Below are positions 25,571 through 34,673 of a DNA stretch of 64,000 bases, piece after piece. Every line of letters starts with the position of its first letter. The stretch's first letter is position 1. The position numbers and the translations under genes are program-made. Source of the DNA: Magnetospira sp. QH-2 (lineage in GTDB: Bacteria > Pseudomonadota > Alphaproteobacteria > Rhodospirillales > Magnetospiraceae); the NCBI RefSeq assembly GCF_000968135.1, contig NZ_FO538765.1, positions 1,069,819 through 1,133,818 of the forward strand, given 5' to 3'. Below the pieces are notes generated by a model, which saw only the letters and a list, made by a program, of their open reading frames with translations, was not told where the DNA came from and did no database searches.

Positions 25571-26596
25571 ATGCGATTCGCCCCACTCATAAGCCTGATG
25601 GCTCTGTTGCTGCTCGGTGCCTGTGGCACCGTCGATATGGAGCCCAGCCGCTCGTCGCGCGGCCCCTCCGCCGCCCAGGCCGGAAGCGCGGGCTTTTTCC
25701 ATGCCACCGAGGTCAAGGTGGCGCGCGGCGATACGGTCTATGCCATCTCGCGCCGTCACAAGGTCCCCATGCGGGCGATCATCGATGCCAACAAACTCAA
25801 GCCGCCCTATGCTCTGCGCATCGGCCAGTGGCTGAAGCTGCCCCGGGTGGCGGTGCATACGGTGGTGCGCGGCGATACCCTGGGCCGCATTGCCCGGCAG
25901 TACAACGCCGAGCTGGCCACCGTGGCCCGGCTCAACGGTTTGAGGTCGCCCTATGTGATCTATCCCGGTCAACGGCTGGCCCTGCCCGGCGGCAGTGCCA
26001 TGCCGCAGGTGGCCGCGCAGCCCGTCCGGAAAACCGCCAAGCCCACCACCTCCCGTACCAGCCGCGAGCCGAGTATCCGCAAGGCCCCGGTGGCGCGACC
26101 CCAGCCCGGGCAAAAGGTCACCATCACCAAGCGTGCCCCCAGCGCCCCCAAGGCGGTCACCGCGGCCCCGCCCCGGCGCTCGGGCAATTTCGTCTGGCCG
26201 GTGCGAGGGCAGTTGCTGTCGGGCTTCGGCACCAAGGGCAAGGGTCTGCACAATGACGGTATCAATATCTCCGCCAAGCGTGGCGCCCCGGTCAAGGCGG
26301 CGGAAAACGGCGTGGTGGTCTATGCGGGCAACGAGCTCAAGGGCTTTGGCAACCTTTTGCTGATCAAGCATGCCAAGGGCTGGGTCACCGCCTATGCCCA
26401 CAATCAGGATCTGCTGGTCAAGCGCGGCGAAAAGGTCAAGAAAGGCCAGCGCATCGCTCGCGTCGGCTCGTCCGGCGGCGTCACCCAGCCGCAACTGCAC
26501 TTCGAACTGCGCAAAGGCAAAACGGCCATCGATCCATTGAAGTATCTGCCCCGGGCGGTGGCGAAGCGCGGTCACCCTTCGGCAGGGACCGGGTGA
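25571..26596 (+). CDS. NlpD-like LysM/M23 lipoprotein
   Basis: 341 aa from ATG 25571. Lipoprotein signal with lipobox LGAC. Two LysM peptidoglycan-binding repeats follow (about residues 52-95 and 99-142: GDTVYAISRRHKVPM and GDTLGRIARQYNAEL), then a Pro/Lys/Arg-rich linker and a C-terminal LytM/M23 domain (HNDGINISAKRGAPV, LLIKHAKGWVTAYAHN, QLHFELRKG). The zinc-ligand Asp of the HxxxD motif is Asn, so the peptidase site is probably dead, as in NlpD and EnvC, which activate amidases for septal wall splitting. A longer frame upstream overlaps purU and lacks a signal peptide, so was not used. Confidence 0.88.
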   Translation: MRFAPLISLMALLLLGACGTVDMEPSRSSRGPSAAQAGSAGFFHATEVKVARGDTVYAISRRHKVPMRAIIDANKLKPPYALRIGQWLKLPRVAVHTVVRGDTLGRIARQYNAELATVARLNGLRSPYVIYPGQRLALPGGSAMPQVAAQPVRKTAKPTTSRTSREPSIRKAPVARPQPGQKVTITKRAPSAPKAVTAAPPRRSGNFVWPVRGQLLSGFGTKGKGLHNDGINISAKRGAPVKAAENGVVVYAGNELKGFGNLLLIKHAKGWVTAYAHNQDLLVKRGEKVKKGQRIARVGSSGGVTQPQLHFELRKGKTAIDPLKYLPRAVAKRGHPSAGTG

Positions 26597-26738
26597 AATC
26601 AGAGCCGAGATCCTGCACTCGGTTCATTGCGATCCCAACCGGCGGGAATTCTTCGACATGATCCGTTCCGTGCCCGCACTCGCCCGTGCCGCCCGTAGAT
26701 CCGGGCATGGATTGCCCCATGGCTGTCGGGACATCGCC

Positions 26739-27965
26739 CTACCAGCGAATTCTGACCTTTTCGACCCGGCGGCCATCGGCCTTTTCGATGATGAATTCAT
26801 AGCCTTGGTAGTTCAAATGACTCCCCTGGTCGGGGATCTCGCCGGTGATCTGGAGCAACAAGCCCGCCAGGGACTCGTAATCACCTTCGGGGAGGGTGAC
26901 GGCGGCTTCATCGGCCAAGGTCGGCAGAGGGATCCGGGCATCGACGAGCACTTCCTTTTCGCCGATCCGCCGGATCAACGGGGTTTCGGTGTCATATTCG
27001 TCTTCCAGTTCACCGACCACCTCTTCGAGGATATCCTCGACCGAGACAATGCCTTCAGCCCCGCCGAATTCATCGACCACCACCGCGATAACGTCGCCTT
27101 CGCGGCGGAACGAAAGCAATAGGTCTTCGATGCTTTTGGTCTTGGGCACGTAGCGCACGCTGCGGATGAAAGGGGTAATCGATTGATCCGCTTCTTCGCA
27201 GAGCAGTTCAAGGGCATTGAGGCATCCGGTCACCCTGTCGATCCGTTCGTCATAGACCGGCAGGCGCTTATGCGCCGTGTCGATGGCCAGACGCCGAGCA
27301 TCGCCGCAACTCGCGCCGCATTCGATGGCCGCGACTTCGATCAGCGGCATCATGACATCGCCAACCGTGGTCTCGCCGAAATTAAAAACCCGGCGGATCA
27401 TGTTTTTCTCATCGGGCAGAATATCGCCTTCCGCGGCAGACATCTCCATCATGGTGACGATCTCTTCGCGCAGGGTAAATGGGTTGAGCGTCTTGCCGCC
27501 ACCCAAGACCCGGGCCACAATCTTGGTCACACCGGTGAATACCAAAAGCAGCGGGTAAAACAGATATGATGCCGCGCGCAGCACAAAAATGGCGCGCGGC
27601 GTAATGGCATCGGCGCGTTGCTGAAAGATGCTTTTGGCGACGATCTCACCAAAGATCCAGATCAAGGGTGCGACGATGACGATCGCAAGCCAGCTATAAC
27701 GCTCGCCGACCATATCAATGACCAGGGCCGTGGCGATTGTGGTATTGGAGACCACGGCGATATTGGTGCCCACGAGGGTGGTGGAAAGCAACCACTCAGG
27801 TTTCTTGAGCATCTCCAGCGCCAATTGAGCGCCGCGCGAGCCTTGGGCGGCTTCGTGGCGAAGCTTCATGCGATCAGCGCTAATGATGCCGATCTCGGAG
27901 CCTGAAAAGAAGGCTTCCAACGCCAGACAAAGAATCATGGTCAGGATGCCGGGGAGGAGTTCCAT
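26739..27965 (-). CDS. CNNM/CorC-family membrane protein (HlyC/CorC type)
   Basis: 408 aa: DUF21/CNNM transmembrane domain (about 1-180, starting MELLPGILTMILCLALEAFFSGSE in part), a CBS pair (about 200-310) and a C-terminal CorC_HlyC domain ending in RVEKVRIRW. Family members are Mg2+/Co2+ transporters or Mg2+ efflux regulators in the inner membrane. It follows 3 nt after the stop of a second paralogue, so the two are coexpressed and may form a heterodimer. It is convergent with the NlpD-like gene. Confidence 0.9.
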   Translation of the reverse strand: MELLPGILTMILCLALEAFFSGSEIGIISADRMKLRHEAAQGSRGAQLALEMLKKPEWLLSTTLVGTNIAVVSNTTIATALVIDMVGERYSWLAIVIVAPLIWIFGEIVAKSIFQQRADAITPRAIFVLRAASYLFYPLLLVFTGVTKIVARVLGGGKTLNPFTLREEIVTMMEMSAAEGDILPDEKNMIRRVFNFGETTVGDVMMPLIEVAAIECGASCGDARRLAIDTAHKRLPVYDERIDRVTGCLNALELLCEEADQSITPFIRSVRYVPKTKSIEDLLLSFRREGDVIAVVVDEFGGAEGIVSVEDILEEVVGELEDEYDTETPLIRRIGEKEVLVDARIPLPTLADEAAVTLPEGDYESLAGLLLQITGEIPDQGSHLNYQGYEFIIEKADGRRVEKVRIRW

Positions 27966-27968
27966 GGC

Positions 27969-29342
27969 TCAGGCCTCCTTTTCACTGGTAGCGTCGGCAA
28001 GAACTTCGACATTGTCGGGTTCGCTGGTGGCGTCGGCAAAAGCTTCGATATTGTCGGGATCGAGGGGCGTGATCATCGCTTCGATTTCGGCGATGCGTTG
28101 GTGGGAGACCGCCAGGATTTTGAACTCACAGGTCCCCAAGGTCATGCGTGCGCCGACCTTGGGAAGTTCACCAAAGGCATTGAACAACAGACCGCCGACG
28201 GTCTCGACACGGCTATCTTGAAGCTGCAGGCCAGTCAAACGATCAAATAGGTGCAGGGTCATGGTTCCATCCACGCGGTAGTGGTTGGTTCCAAGCTGCT
28301 TGAAACCCATCTCGCGCTCTTTGAGTATTTCCGACCGGCTGGGGATTTCGCCGAAAATACATTCCAGCAGGTCTTCCATGGTGACCATGCCGGTCACGCC
28401 GCCATATTCATCGACGGTGAGAGCCACCGATAGCTTACGCAGCCGGAAGGTATGGAACAGGTCGGCGGCGAGGCGGGAGTCGGGCACGAGATAGGGCGTG
28501 CGCAGAAAAGGGGCGAGGTTTTCCGCATTCAAGGGCTCGGGGTAATGGTCCAACTCGACCTCCAACAGGTCGCGGGTAAACAGCATGCCAAGCACGGTCT
28601 CGCGGTCATGGGCATAGACCGGAACCTTGGTATGGCCGGTGCGGGTCAATTCGGCGGCCATCTCGGCTAGAGTAAGGGATTGGTCCAGGGTAAACAGGCG
28701 CGAGCGCGGAGTCATGATTTCGCGCAGGGCCTTGTCTCCGAAATCAAAGATCTGATTGATGAACTTGGCTTCTTGATGGTCCAGCGCGCCTTCGCCAACC
28801 GCCTCGCGGGCCAAGGAACGTACCATGTCCTCGGTCAGAAGGTTAGCCCGCGAGCGCTCGCTGCCGACGACCATGGTGATGAAATAGTCCGCGATGTGAC
28901 GAACCACCCAGCGCAACGGCGTAATCATCTTGGCGAAAAACTCGATGGGACGACACTGGGCCGTGGCAAAGGCCATATTGTTGCGAATAGCCAGGGTCTT
29001 GGGGGTAATCTCCCCCACCACCAGCAGGATCGGCACCATGACGATAAGGTTGATCCACTTGCTTTCAGGCCCGAACAGGGCGATCACCACCGAAGCCGAA
29101 ATCACGGAGGCCGCGACATTGACGAGTTCGTTGCCGATCAGAATGGTGACGATTAGGCGTCGGGGTTGGTTGAGCAGGTGTCGGATCAGGGTAATCTTGG
29201 GATTCCCCTCGCGCTCCATCTGCTCGAGTTTGACCCGGTCCAGGGAGAACAGGCTGGTTTCGGAACTTGAGAAAAACGCCGAGAGTCCCATCAACAGAAT
29301 GAAAGCTGTAACTTGGAGCCAAAGTAGGTAATCCCATGCCAT
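27969..29342 (-). CDS. CNNM/CorC-family membrane protein (second paralogue)
   Basis: 457 aa with the same architecture: DUF21 membrane domain with MGLSAFFSSSETSLFSLDR and VVGEITPKTLAIRNN landmarks, CBS pair, CorC_HlyC domain. The C-terminus carries a 13-residue tandem repeat, EPDNIEAFADATS then EPDNVEVLADATS, followed by EKEA. At DNA level this is a 39-nt direct repeat near 27980-28058. The repeat looks recent, since most positions still match. First gene of the pair; promoter probably in 29343-29771. Confidence 0.9.
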   Translation of the reverse strand: MAWDYLLWLQVTAFILLMGLSAFFSSSETSLFSLDRVKLEQMEREGNPKITLIRHLLNQPRRLIVTILIGNELVNVAASVISASVVIALFGPESKWINLIVMVPILLVVGEITPKTLAIRNNMAFATAQCRPIEFFAKMITPLRWVVRHIADYFITMVVGSERSRANLLTEDMVRSLAREAVGEGALDHQEAKFINQIFDFGDKALREIMTPRSRLFTLDQSLTLAEMAAELTRTGHTKVPVYAHDRETVLGMLFTRDLLEVELDHYPEPLNAENLAPFLRTPYLVPDSRLAADLFHTFRLRKLSVALTVDEYGGVTGMVTMEDLLECIFGEIPSRSEILKEREMGFKQLGTNHYRVDGTMTLHLFDRLTGLQLQDSRVETVGGLLFNAFGELPKVGARMTLGTCEFKILAVSHQRIAEIEAMITPLDPDNIEAFADATSEPDNVEVLADATSEKEA

Positions 29343-29771
29343 TATTCTTACTTATCCTTTCAATTGACCCGTCTAACCTAATAAATCCAGGTCTCACCAC
29401 ATTCCGTTTGGCCGAAACAATCCAAATGGCTCTCAGGCCTTGGCAACCAAAAACCCATTCGGCGCCTGCTGAAAAGCGTTGAATCGGGAAACACCATGGT
29501 CTGAAGTCTCCCGTTTCGATGAAGTTGAGTAGCGTGACGTGCGGCATCACGACGTCAATCGGCGTTACACGTTCCAGCGAACCGGCATTCCCCGGATCCC
29601 TCCCAAAACCAGCCTGAAAGTTAGCCGAAAACGCGGTTTCTGGGAAATTTAAACTGCTTTCTTGCCTGTTCAGACGAAGATCTGGCGACCAAGTCGGCTG
29701 AACAACTCGATTGCGAGGACGCTGCCTGACCTGTCGGGATTGGTATTGCCGCCACTCCCATTCTCCCCCCC
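29343..29771. other. 429-nt intergenic region, nothing recognised
   Basis: Lies between the start of the CNNM gene pair and the stop of the DUF2189 gene, both on the minus strand. It is less GC-rich near the CNNM start (29343-29390), consistent with a promoter. I found no convincing open frame, tRNA, terminator or member of the repeat family in it. Confidence 0.6.
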
Positions 29772-30584
29772 TTATCCCTCCGGGGTTTTCGGCCAGGCTT
29801 CCGCATCCACGCAGGCCCGGTAGGCGTGCCAGGACGCGTGGCCGATGAGGGGCAGGGTGACGGCGAGGCCGATGTAGGCGGTGGCGAGGCCGGCGCCGGT
29901 GAAGATGACGATCAATCCGGCCCAGGTGAGCATGGCGCCTTTGTTCTTGGCGATGACCATGAAGCTGACCCCGGCGGCGGCAAACACGTCCACTTTGCGA
30001 TCGAGCATCATGGGCAGGGTGATCACGCCGAACAAAAAGGCGATCCCGGCCAGGATGCCGCCGATGAAGGTGCCGGTGGCCAAAAAGATCCAGCCATCCA
30101 TGGTGAACAAGATGCGGTCGATGACCGTCTCCAGGCTGCCGCCCACATGGGGAAACGACAGGGCAAAGGTGAGAACGGCGAAGCGGCTCCAGATGATGGC
30201 GAACAGCATCAGCACCAGCCCGGCGGTGAGAATGTGATAGGTGTTATGGCGCCCGGCGGTCAGGCATTTACCAGGACGCGGCAGCAATCCGGCTTCGTAC
30301 TTGCGGCTGATGTCATAGAGCCCAAAGGCCAGGAACGGTCCACCGATGAGAAAGGCGGCGGTAAGTGGATAAATCAGGTAGTCCATTCCCGCCAAACGCA
30401 GTCCGACGCTTAAGCCCAGGCCCGTCACGGTAAAGATCACCCCATGGGCCAGGCTCATGCGCGGCGACCGGCAGAGATCGTTCCAGCCCTTGCCCAGCCA
30501 GACGAACGGCTCACCCATGTCGATGACGCGGATACGGTCTGCCAGACGCCCGGCCTTGGCCGGTGCTGTCGCTTGTTCCGTCAT
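29772..30584 (-). CDS. DUF2189 multi-pass membrane protein
   Basis: 270 aa from ATG 30584 (GGGGAGG upstream). The N-terminal DRIRVIDMGEPFVWLGKGWNDL motif and about six membrane helices match DUF2189, a family of predicted inner-membrane proteins common in alphaproteobacteria, often encoded near cytochrome oxidase genes and of unknown role. Landmarks include AFGLYDISRKYEAG after the second helix and MMLDRKVDVFAA between helices 4 and 5. It appears monocistronic: repeat-like DNA lies upstream and the CNNM pair is 429 nt downstream. Confidence 0.87.
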   Translation of the reverse strand: MTEQATAPAKAGRLADRIRVIDMGEPFVWLGKGWNDLCRSPRMSLAHGVIFTVTGLGLSVGLRLAGMDYLIYPLTAAFLIGGPFLAFGLYDISRKYEAGLLPRPGKCLTAGRHNTYHILTAGLVLMLFAIIWSRFAVLTFALSFPHVGGSLETVIDRILFTMDGWIFLATGTFIGGILAGIAFLFGVITLPMMLDRKVDVFAAAGVSFMVIAKNKGAMLTWAGLIVIFTGAGLATAYIGLAVTLPLIGHASWHAYRACVDAEAWPKTPEG

Positions 30585-30635
30585 GATGTTGCCTCCCCAG
30601 GCTTGCAACGGCTTTGCCGCGAACTTGTTGCCTCA

Positions 30636-30736
30636 ATCACACCGCATCTGATCAGATGTGATCCAACGCAAATAACGTGATCGATATCAATTGGGCCGCG
30701 CGGATTTACCGGGATCAATTGAACGCGGCCTGCGCT
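30636..30736. repeat. Diverged member of the palindromic repeat family
   Basis: AACGTGATCGATATCAATTG, then a GGCCGCG/CGCGGCC stem and TGCGCTAG, follow the same order as copy C at 60011-60070 (AACGTGATCGATTCCAATAAGG, stem, CGCGCTAG), but with many changes in which stems are kept by paired substitutions. An ATCTGATCAGAT palindrome (about 30645-30656) replaces the first hairpin. Confidence 0.45.
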
Positions 30737-30789
30737 AGACGCTAACGGGAAGACCCTGAAGCGGCAAGGGAGAATCGAGGGAGGATAAA

Positions 30790-30844
30790 AAAGGGCAGGG
30801 CTTCCTATGGCCTATCCAAACATTGGATAGACCCGGGGAAGCCC
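30790..30844 (-). terminator. Rho-independent terminator after the 67-aa protein gene
   Basis: GGGCTTCC and CTATCCA on one side pair with TGGATAG and GGGGAAGCCC on the other around AACAT; on the minus strand the stem is followed by CCCTTTTTT. It lies 30-85 nt past the stop of the small minus-strand gene. Confidence 0.8.
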
Positions 30845-30874
30845 AACAGCCGTCACGGCTCTCTGATCAGGCGA

Positions 30875-31078
30875 TCAGGCGGCGACGTTCATTCCGTCAA
30901 CCAGCAGGCTCAGACGCTCGCGCGCGATGTCCACGGCGGGACCGGTGTATTCGGCCAGATCCTCTTCTAGTTCCTTGGCGATGCGGGCGGCTTCCATTTG
31001 CGGGCCGTAGGCGAGGAATGCGGCAACACTTTCCAGCTTCTCGTTCCATTCCGGCTTCATTTCAATCAAGGATTCCAT
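30875..31078 (-). CDS. Small acidic helical protein, 67 aa, unknown
   Basis: ATG 31078 with AAGGAGCG upstream, and a good terminator downstream, make this a real independent gene. The sequence (MESLIEMKPEWNEKLESVAA, then EAARIAKELEEDLAEYTGPA) is predicted all-helical, acidic, without Cys, signal or membrane segment. I do not recognise it. A 16-bp palindrome ATTAGAA-TT-TTCTAAT lies about 80 nt upstream in an AT-rich promoter region. Confidence 0.7.
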   Translation of the reverse strand: MESLIEMKPEWNEKLESVAAFLAYGPQMEAARIAKELEEDLAEYTGPAVDIARERLSLLVDGMNVAA

Positions 31079-31159
31079 GTTCTTTTCGCTCCTTCATTGC
31101 ATTGTGCACCCGCGCGATTTCCGAATCGGGAATCGGCCCCATGCCTAAAGGACTATTGT

Positions 31160-31175
31160 ATTAGAATTTTCTAAT
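31160..31175. promoter_or_regulatory. Palindrome ATTAGAATTTTCTAAT, ICE-like
   Basis: Perfect 7-bp arms ATTAGAA/TTCTAAT with a 2-nt centre, in the AT-rich gap between the divergent 67-aa and 71-aa genes. The half-sites resemble the iron control element bound by Irr in alphaproteobacteria (TTAGAA...TTCTAA), although the usual centre spacing may differ. Confidence 0.4.
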
Positions 31176-31286
31176 CAGATAAAGTTATATCGTACGTTTT
31201 TTTTGCGGTGCAATATGGGGTGGGCTGGTTTCGGCTCCAATTTTGAGCTATTCTAAAACCCACACCCAGGCCGAAGGGGGCGCCTC

Positions 31287-31502
31287 ATGACAACGGAATT
31301 CGACCAAAGCGAGATGCTGAATATGCTGTCGGCTTGCAATGAGTTGACCGAGGACTACAAGCGCGACGCGGTGAACGGAAACCCTCGGGCGCTGAAGGTC
31401 GCCTATGAACGGATCAACAGCTGCGTGCAGACCCACACCTGCCCCAACACGGTCATGTGTTCCATGGTATTGAAAGTATTCCAAGGGGAATTGTCGCGGT
31501 AG
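31287..31502 (+). CDS. Small protein, 71 aa, unknown
   Basis: ATG 31287 after AAGGGGGC. Sequence MTTEFDQSEMLNMLSACNEL to QGELSR is polar and helical with four Cys-type positions (Cys17, Cys46, Cys52, Cys58 approximately), the last three in the segment NSCVQTHTCPNTVMCS, where a CX5CX5C spacing could bind a metal or form disulphides. No signal peptide. Family not recognised. Divergent from the 67-aa gene, sharing the palindrome-bearing intergenic region. Confidence 0.6.
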   Translation: MTTEFDQSEMLNMLSACNELTEDYKRDAVNGNPRALKVAYERINSCVQTHTCPNTVMCSMVLKVFQGELSR

Positions 31503-31628
31503 GCGCGCGCGGGCAAGCTTTGGGGGGCGGCTTGTCAACCTGAAGGGGATACAAGAGCCCGTCGTGTTTGACCGGATAGGGTCCAATGCGAAAAACGGGT
31601 TCGGTTTCAATATGTTCCCGGTGTGGCC

Positions 31629-32489
31629 TCAGCCATCGATCCGTTGCCCAAGCTCACCGGCCAGGTCCTGGATAAACTGCCAGGCGACGCGGCCCGACCG
31701 GGCCCCTCGGGTCATGGACCATTCCACCGCCCGGGCCCGCAACGCCTCCCGGTCCACCGACAGCCCGTATTGATCCGCATAGCCTTCGATGATGGCAAAG
31801 AAGGTGTCTTGATCGATATTGTGAAAGCCGATCCACAAGCCGAAGCGGTCAGACAGGGAAACTTTTTCCTCGACCGCTTCCGAGGCATGGATGGCCGTTG
31901 AGCGTTCATTTTCGATCATATCCCGGGCCATGAGGTGGCGCCGGTTGGAGGTGGCATAGAATAAGACATTCTCCGGCCGTCCTTCGATACCACCTTCCAG
32001 CACGGCTTTCAGGGATTTGTAGCTGGTGTCATCGGCGTCAAAGGATAGATCGTCACAGAAAACCAGACAGCGCCGTTGGCTATGGCGCAGGGCGGTGAGC
32101 AGTTGAGGCAGGGTGGGGATGTCCTCGCGGTGAATCTCCACCAAGGCCAAGCCGCCGGGGTTATCCGCCACCAGGGATCCATGGACCGCCTTGATCACCG
32201 AGCTTTTGCCGGTGCCCCGGGCGCCCCACAGCAACGCGTTATTGGCGGGCAGTCCTTCGGCGAAGCGGCGGGTATTGGCCAGCAGGGTCTCGATCTGCCG
32301 CTCAATGCCCTTGAGCAGAGCCAAGGGCAGCCGATTGACCCGGGGGACAGGCACCAATCGAGGCGCGTCCGCCTGCCAGACAAAGGCGTCGCCTTCGGGC
32401 AGAGTGAGGCCATCGGTGGCAGGCGGTGCCAGCCGGTCCAGGGCATCGGCGATGCGGTTCAGAAGGGCCATGGTCTCGTTGTCGGTCAT
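31629..32489 (-). CDS. DUF815 family AAA+ ATPase
   Basis: 286 aa from ATG 32489; a further in-frame ATG at 32528 is possible. P-loop GARGTGKSS (89-97), Walker B LVFCDDLSF, sensor-like FYATSNRRHLM, and SLSDRFGLWIGF followed by the small helical domain identify DUF815 (COG2607), predicted AAA+ proteins widespread in proteobacteria with no established function. The N-terminal 75 residues are a helical adaptor region. It is convergent with the small Cys protein and divergent from yajC. Confidence 0.88.
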   Translation of the reverse strand: MTDNETMALLNRIADALDRLAPPATDGLTLPEGDAFVWQADAPRLVPVPRVNRLPLALLKGIERQIETLLANTRRFAEGLPANNALLWGARGTGKSSVIKAVHGSLVADNPGGLALVEIHREDIPTLPQLLTALRHSQRRCLVFCDDLSFDADDTSYKSLKAVLEGGIEGRPENVLFYATSNRRHLMARDMIENERSTAIHASEAVEEKVSLSDRFGLWIGFHNIDQDTFFAIIEGYADQYGLSVDREALRARAVEWSMTRGARSGRVAWQFIQDLAGELGQRIDG

Positions 32490-32615
32490 GCCGGAACGGT
32501 AGTCGCCCTGGCAGCGAGCGTCAATCATACTACATTAGATTTGCATTGGCCGTCCGGGTCGCTATAGTCCGGCCAGCCAAAAACGCGCGTGATGTGATAG
32601 GAATTGGAGTTTCTG

Positions 32616-33032
32616 ATGTTCTTTAGCCCTGCTTATGCCCAGGCCGCCCCGGCGGCGGGAGGCGGCGACCTGATTTCCGGCCTGCTGCCGATGGTGCTGA
32701 TCTTCGCGGTCTTCTACTTCCTGCTGATCCGCCCGCAGCAGAAGCGGGCCAAGGAACACAAAGGAATGCTGGCGGCCCTGCGTCGCGGCGACAAGATCGT
32801 CACCAACGGCGGTATCATCGGTACCATCTCCAAGGTGGTCAGTGACGAAGAAGTCACCGTCGAGATCGCCGAGGGCATTAAAGTCCGGATCATGCGGGCG
32901 ATGATCGCCCAGGTCATGGCCAAGACCGAACCGGCGGCCAATGATGACACTGGTGCCGCCGATGACAATAAGGATGGTGGCGACGGCAAAGGCAAAGGCG
33001 GCGGCTTGAAGAAGCTGCTCGGCGGCAAGTAG
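32616..33032 (+). CDS. yajC: Preprotein translocase auxiliary subunit YajC
   Basis: 138 aa from ATG 32616, chosen over a TTG at 32604 because GGAG then sits at ribosome-site distance. One membrane helix (about 24-42, ending in LIRPQQKRAKEH) and a small beta domain with LRRGDKIVTNGGIIGTIS are the family hallmarks. The C-terminal tail is extended, acidic and Gly/Lys-rich (NDDTGAADDNKDGGDGKGKG). YajC joins SecDF in the holotranslocon; secD follows 44 nt later in the same operon. Confidence 0.95.
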   Translation: MFFSPAYAQAAPAAGGGDLISGLLPMVLIFAVFYFLLIRPQQKRAKEHKGMLAALRRGDKIVTNGGIIGTISKVVSDEEVTVEIAEGIKVRIMRAMIAQVMAKTEPAANDDTGAADDNKDGGDGKGKGGGLKKLLGGK

Positions 33033-33076
33033 TCGTCTTCAAACGAAGCATATAGCGAGATTTCAAGGGGGGCCGC

Positions 33077-34660
33077 ATGGTCTACATGGCCAAATGGAAG
33101 GTGATCCTGATCATCGTGGTCGGGCTATTGGGGTTGTCATTTGCTCTGCCCAACCTGGTGGATCGGCAAACGGCGGAAGGGCTGCCGTCCTTCATTCCCA
33201 GTCAACAGGTGAACCTGGGCCTGGATCTGCAGGGCGGTTCGCACATGTTGCTGGAGGTGGATCTCAAAACGGTCATCCGTGAGCGCATGGACTCCATCGT
33301 CGATAGCGCCCGGGCGGAACTGCGCAAGGCCAAAATCCGATATGACGATCTGAACAACGGCGGCGACAAGGTCACCCTGCGCATCAAGGACCTGGAAAGA
33401 ATGGAGCAGGCCCATGACCTGATCTATGCGGCCGACAGGGAAACCCTCGTCACCGATGGCGACAACGGTTTGATCACAGTGGTCCTCACCGAGCAAGCGG
33501 CCAAGGCACGCATTACCTCGGCGGTGGAACAGTCCATCGAGATCGTGCGGCGGCGTATTGATGAAACCGGCACCCGTGAGCCGACCATTCAGCGTCAAGG
33601 GGAAGACCGGATCCTGGTGCAATTGCCCGGCGTCAAGGATCCCGAGCGGATCAAGGCCCTGCTCGGACAGACCGCCAAGATGACCTTCCACCTGGTGGAC
33701 ATCAAGACCGACCTCAACGAGGCGTTGAGCGGTCGGGTTCCGCCGCGGTCCATGTTGGTTCCTTCGGCCGATGAGATTGATCCGGCCAGTGGCCAGCCGC
33801 GCATGTATGTGGTCCATAAACGGGTGCAGTTGTCCGGCGAAAACCTAGAGGGTAGCCAGCCGACCTTCGATCAGCAGAACCGCCCGGTGGTGTCGTTCAG
33901 TTTTGACGGCATCGGCGGGCGCAAGTTCGCCAAGATCACCACGGAAAACACCGGCAAACCCTTTGCCATCGTGCTCGACGGAAAAGTGATCAGCGCGCCG
34001 CGCATCAACGAGCCGATCCTGGGTGGGTCGGGGATCATCACCGGCGGTTTTTCGGTACAGGAAGCCAGCGATCTGGCCCTGCTGCTGCGCGCTGGCGCGC
34101 TGCCCGCACCGCTGACCATCCTTGAGGAACGCACCGTTGGCCCGGGGCTCGGCGCGGATTCCATCGCCGCCGGTAAGATCGCCTCGATCATTGGCCTGGT
34201 GCTGGTGATTGTCTTCATGGGCGCTGCCTATGGCCTGTTCGGGTTGATGGCCAATGTGGCTTTGCTGGTCAATCTGGTACTCATCGTCGGTGCCCTGTCG
34301 GCTTTGCAGGCAACCCTGACCCTGCCCGGTATCGCCGGAATCGTGCTGACCATCGGTATGGCGGTGGATGCCAACGTGCTGATCTTCGAGCGGATCCGCG
34401 AGGAAGGCCGCATCGGGCGAACGCCCATTGCCGCCATCGACGCCGGATATCAGCGCGCGCTGACCACCATCATCGATGCCAACGTGACCACCTTGATCGC
34501 GGCCATGCTGCTGTTCTCCTTCGGGTCCGGGCCGGTGAAGGGCTTCGCCGTCACTCTGGCCATCGGCATCGTGACCTCCATGTTTACCGCCATCATGGTG
34601 ACCCGCTTGATGGTGGTCACCTGGTTGCGTAGCAAGCGCCCTTCGGCGCTGCCCATTTAA
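33077..34660 (+). CDS. secD: Protein translocase subunit SecD
   Basis: 527 aa inner-membrane protein that uses the proton gradient to pull exported proteins through SecYEG. First helix at 8-26, then the large periplasmic P1 domain (with GLDLQGGSHMLLEVD) and a five-helix RND-like membrane domain with the conserved IGMAVDANVLIFERIREE segment in which the Asp and Arg take part in proton transfer. Normal bacterial length. ATG 33077 follows AAGGGGG. secF begins 13 nt after its stop. Confidence 0.97.
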   Translation: MVYMAKWKVILIIVVGLLGLSFALPNLVDRQTAEGLPSFIPSQQVNLGLDLQGGSHMLLEVDLKTVIRERMDSIVDSARAELRKAKIRYDDLNNGGDKVTLRIKDLERMEQAHDLIYAADRETLVTDGDNGLITVVLTEQAAKARITSAVEQSIEIVRRRIDETGTREPTIQRQGEDRILVQLPGVKDPERIKALLGQTAKMTFHLVDIKTDLNEALSGRVPPRSMLVPSADEIDPASGQPRMYVVHKRVQLSGENLEGSQPTFDQQNRPVVSFSFDGIGGRKFAKITTENTGKPFAIVLDGKVISAPRINEPILGGSGIITGGFSVQEASDLALLLRAGALPAPLTILEERTVGPGLGADSIAAGKIASIIGLVLVIVFMGAAYGLFGLMANVALLVNLVLIVGALSALQATLTLPGIAGIVLTIGMAVDANVLIFERIREEGRIGRTPIAAIDAGYQRALTTIIDANVTTLIAAMLLFSFGSGPVKGFAVTLAIGIVTSMFTAIMVTRLMVVTWLRSKRPSALPI

Positions 34661-34673
34661 GGGGAGAGGGACC

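Noticed and set aside
31553-31605. GTCGTGTTTGACCGG at 31561, similar to part of hairpin 1
   Set aside because: Only about 15 nt match and the downstream stem is missing; too little to call a repeat copy.
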